A stretch of DNA of 6,819 nucleotides from Phycisphaerae bacterium. GTDB lineage: Bacteria; Planctomycetota; Phycisphaerae; Tepidisphaerales; Tepidisphaeraceae. The first letter of the stretch is position 1. Each line of letters opens with the position of its first letter. The notes beneath the pieces were generated by a model. That model had not been told where the DNA came from. It ran no database searches and saw nothing but the letters and a program-made list of their open reading frames with translations. Both the position numbers and the translations under genes were made by a program. The stretch lies in NCBI GenBank assembly GCA_014380825.1, contig JACMJD010000537.1, positions 1-6,819 on the forward strand, written 5' to 3'. This document shows, one piece after another, positions 5,110 through 6,819 of this stretch.

Positions 5110-6819
5110 GCGCCACGACCGCGCAGCGCGTTCGCATCGCGCAATGTCACATCTGGATACTCGGCATCCTGTCCGACGTCGCCTCGCCGCTTCCAGCTTC
5201 GCGCGCAGGCCTTGTACGTCTCGCGACGATCCACAACTTCGACGTTTACAGATGCGCCTTCGGAACTCTTCTCGGCAAAGCGCCACGAACCGGCGCCAAC
5301 GATGTCTTCCAGATCCGGGCCGTACGCTTGAAGCTTGCGGCGCATCGCGTCGTCGTCGACGCGATAGATCACTTCAAGATCCAATGGCTTAATCTGCTTC
5401 GGGAACTTCCGCAGCAGCGCGTCGATCTGCGACATGGCCTGGCTGCGAAGGTCCATCAGCAGCGACCATTCTTCACGCTGCTCATCCGAAACTTTGCGGC
5501 CGAACGTGTGCGGCAAGCGCGTCATGTGAATGCTGGCCAGATCGCAATCTTCATCCGGCTTGTGCTGAACGAACTCCCACGTTTCGTCGGCCGTGAACAC
5601 GAGGATCGGCGCGAGCAGTTTCGTCAGAGCGACGACCATGCGGTGCATGACGGTCTGACATCGCCGACGCAGTGGCGAGTTGGGCGCTTCGCAATACAGC
5701 CGATCTTTCATCGACGCGGCGTAGATCGCGCTCACCTGCACCGAGCAGAAATCATGCAGCGGCCGAAATACGCGATGGTGCAATTCGTAGGCTTCATAAC
5801 CGGCGGTCACATCCGTGATGAGCTGATCGAGCTGCGCCAGCGCCCAGCCGTCGAGACTGTTGGGCGGAACGTCCACCGCATCCGTCTTCGGATTGAAGTC
5901 GTACAAGTTGCTCAACAGGAACCGCAGCGTGTTGCGGATCTTGCGATACTTGTCGCCAAATTCCTTGATCGCCTGCGGACTGGCGGGCACATCTTTCTGA
6001 TAGTCGACGCTGCTCGTCCACAGGCGCAGCAGATCCGCGCCGTGACGATCGACCTCCTGCGTCGCCGTCACGTATTCCTTGTCGCTCTTGCTCACCTTCG
6101 TGCCATCCGGTTTCACGATGAACCCGTGCGTCAACACTTCGTTGAAAGGCGCTTCGCCGGTAGCGGACAGCGCGTTCAGCATGGAAAGCTGGAACCAGCC
6201 GCGATGCTGGTCAGACCCCTCGAGATACAGATCGGCCGGGTATTTCAGATACGAACGGCACTGAAGCACTGCGCGCCACGAGCTGCCGGATTCGAACCAG
6301 ACGTCGAAGATGTCCTTCTCTTTTCGAAGACTGTCCTTGCTGAACCCCGGCGGAAATTTGAAATCCGCTCCGAGCATTGTGGCAGCCGGGCAATCGAACC
6401 ACGCATCGGCGCCGTTCATGTGGAAGTGCTTCGACACCGCGCGCACGGATTCTGGCGTGAGCAGCGCGTCGCCGTTCTCGTTGTAGAAGACCGGGATCGG
6501 CAAGCCCCAGCTCCGCTGGCGCGAGATGCACCAGTCGGGACGCGATTCGATCATGCCGCGAAGTCGCGCTTTTCCCCAGTCGGGATGAAACGTGGTTTTG
6601 TCGAGCGATGCGAGGGCGCGCGCTCGTAGTGAGCGCGGAGCTTCGCTCGCGCCGCTAACTGTGAATGGCTTATCCATCGCGATGAACCACTGCTCGGTCG
6701 CGCGGAATATCGTTGGTTTTTTGCTGCGCCAGTCGTGCGGATAGCTGTGCGTGAGCTTCTCGTCCGCAAACAGCGCATCACGCTTCTTCAGGTCTTCCGT
6801 GATGATCGGATTCGCTTCC
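5106..6819 (-). CDS. ileS: Isoleucyl-tRNA synthetase, partial (5' end outside window)
   Basis: Five hundred and seventy C-terminal residues; about the first 40 percent, including the HIGH motif, lies beyond the right edge. Known role: charges tRNA-Ile with isoleucine and edits misactivated valine. Seen (numbering from the edge): HSYPHDWRSKKPTIFRATEQ (24-43) at the end of the editing insert, RPDWCISRQRSWGLPIPVF (93-111), DVWFESGSSW (172-181), YLEGSDQHRGWF (198-209) and KVSKS (241-245, the KMSKS loop with Val for Met). The anticodon-binding helical domain follows (about 325-420). The C-terminal zinc-finger framework remains (C538-A-R-S541-W, DVG, EYPD, T558-L-R-D561), but three of its four cysteines are replaced. 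Relative to E. coli IleS as I recall it, about 11 residues are added after QWFIAMDK (near 53-63), encoded by a palindromic stretch. An internal ATG at 6677 is not the start. purN overlaps its stop by four bases. Confidence 0.97.
   Translation of the reverse strand, partial: EANPIITEDLKKRDALFADEKLTHSYPHDWRSKKPTIFRATEQWFIAMDKPFTVSGASEAPRSLRARALASLDKTTFHPDWGKARLRGMIESRPDWCISRQRSWGLPIPVFYNENGDALLTPESVRAVSKHFHMNGADAWFDCPAATMLGADFKFPPGFSKDSLRKEKDIFDVWFESGSSWRAVLQCRSYLKYPADLYLEGSDQHRGWFQLSMLNALSATGEAPFNEVLTHGFIVKPDGTKVSKSDKEYVTATQEVDRHGADLLRLWTSSVDYQKDVPASPQAIKEFGDKYRKIRNTLRFLLSNLYDFNPKTDAVDVPPNSLDGWALAQLDQLITDVTAGYEAYELHHRVFRPLHDFCSVQVSAIYAASMKDRLYCEAPNSPLRRRCQTVMHRMVVALTKLLAPILVFTADETWEFVQHKPDEDCDLASIHMTRLPHTFGRKVSDEQREEWSLLMDLRSQAMSQIDALLRKFPKQIKPLDLEVIYRVDDDAMRRKLQAYGPDLEDIVGAGSWRFAEKSSEGASVNVEVVDRRETYKACARSWKRRGDVGQDAEYPDVTLRDANALRGRGA
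6630..6662 (-). repeat. Palindromic in-frame insertion within ileS
   Basis: These bases encode TVSGASEAPRS, which has no counterpart between QWFxxMD and LRxxxL in E. coli IleS as I recall it. On the minus strand the stretch reads GGCGCGAGCG, AAGCTCCG, CGCTC and, just beyond, CGCGCC, which gives AGCG/CGCT and GGCGCG/CGCGCC pairings. The self-complementarity suggests a small palindromic element inserted without breaking the frame. A conserved lineage-specific loop in GC-rich code is the alternative. Confidence 0.35.

Noticed and set aside
5110..5286. Longer PurN starting at 5286
   Set aside because: The extra 59 residues are Arg/Cys-rich, lie wholly within ileS and have no match to PurN; GTG 5109 with a GTGA overlap fits family length.
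5328..6629. Plus-strand open frame of 433 codons
   Set aside because: Fully antisense to ileS, which has every expected motif; the plus frame gives an Arg/His/Val-rich product with no recognisable domain.

Overview
The window looks like planctomycete chromosome, possibly Phycisphaerae-like. The evidence is a prepilin N-terminus of the [17 protein letters not shown] type, a PEP-CTERM surface protein, a glycine-rich protein with a secretin-N/STN-like domain, GC-rich codon use and GC-rich palindromic repeats. The phylum call is an inference from protein style, not from a marker gene.

Left arm, minus strand (1-1659). A cobalamin (B12) riboswitch aptamer (1484-1659) is followed by a nested hairpin with a run of six U that reads as an intrinsic terminator (1262-1329). 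Next come a PEP-CTERM exported protein (312-1214) and a prepilin-like surface protein that runs off the left edge. The two genes are separated by a long palindromic repeat (223-303). The prepilin frame stays open through this repeat, back to an ATG that overlaps the PEP-CTERM stop codon. I read this as a B12-repressed surface-protein operon. It is the most interesting part of the window.

Centre, plus strand (about 1825-4453). After the divergent intergenic region come tatA (Tat translocase pore subunit), an exported STN-domain protein with a long polyglycine linker, proC (pyrroline-5-carboxylate reductase) and a DoxX-family membrane protein whose start overlaps the proC stop (ATGA). A compact hairpin lies between the STN-domain gene and proC.

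Right arm, minus strand (4483-6819). The 3' part of ileS (isoleucyl-tRNA synthetase, its start beyond the right edge) is followed by purN (GAR formyltransferase), which begins at a GTG overlapping the ileS stop. purN and doxX converge on a short A/T-flanked hairpin that may terminate both transcripts. This IleS has lost three of the four expected C-terminal zinc-finger cysteines, carries about 11 extra residues encoded by a palindromic stretch, and has KVSKS in place of KMSKS.

No rRNA, tRNA, transposase, CRISPR array or replication origin was recognised. Most long open frames antisense to ileS, purN, proC and the STN gene are composition-driven shadows.
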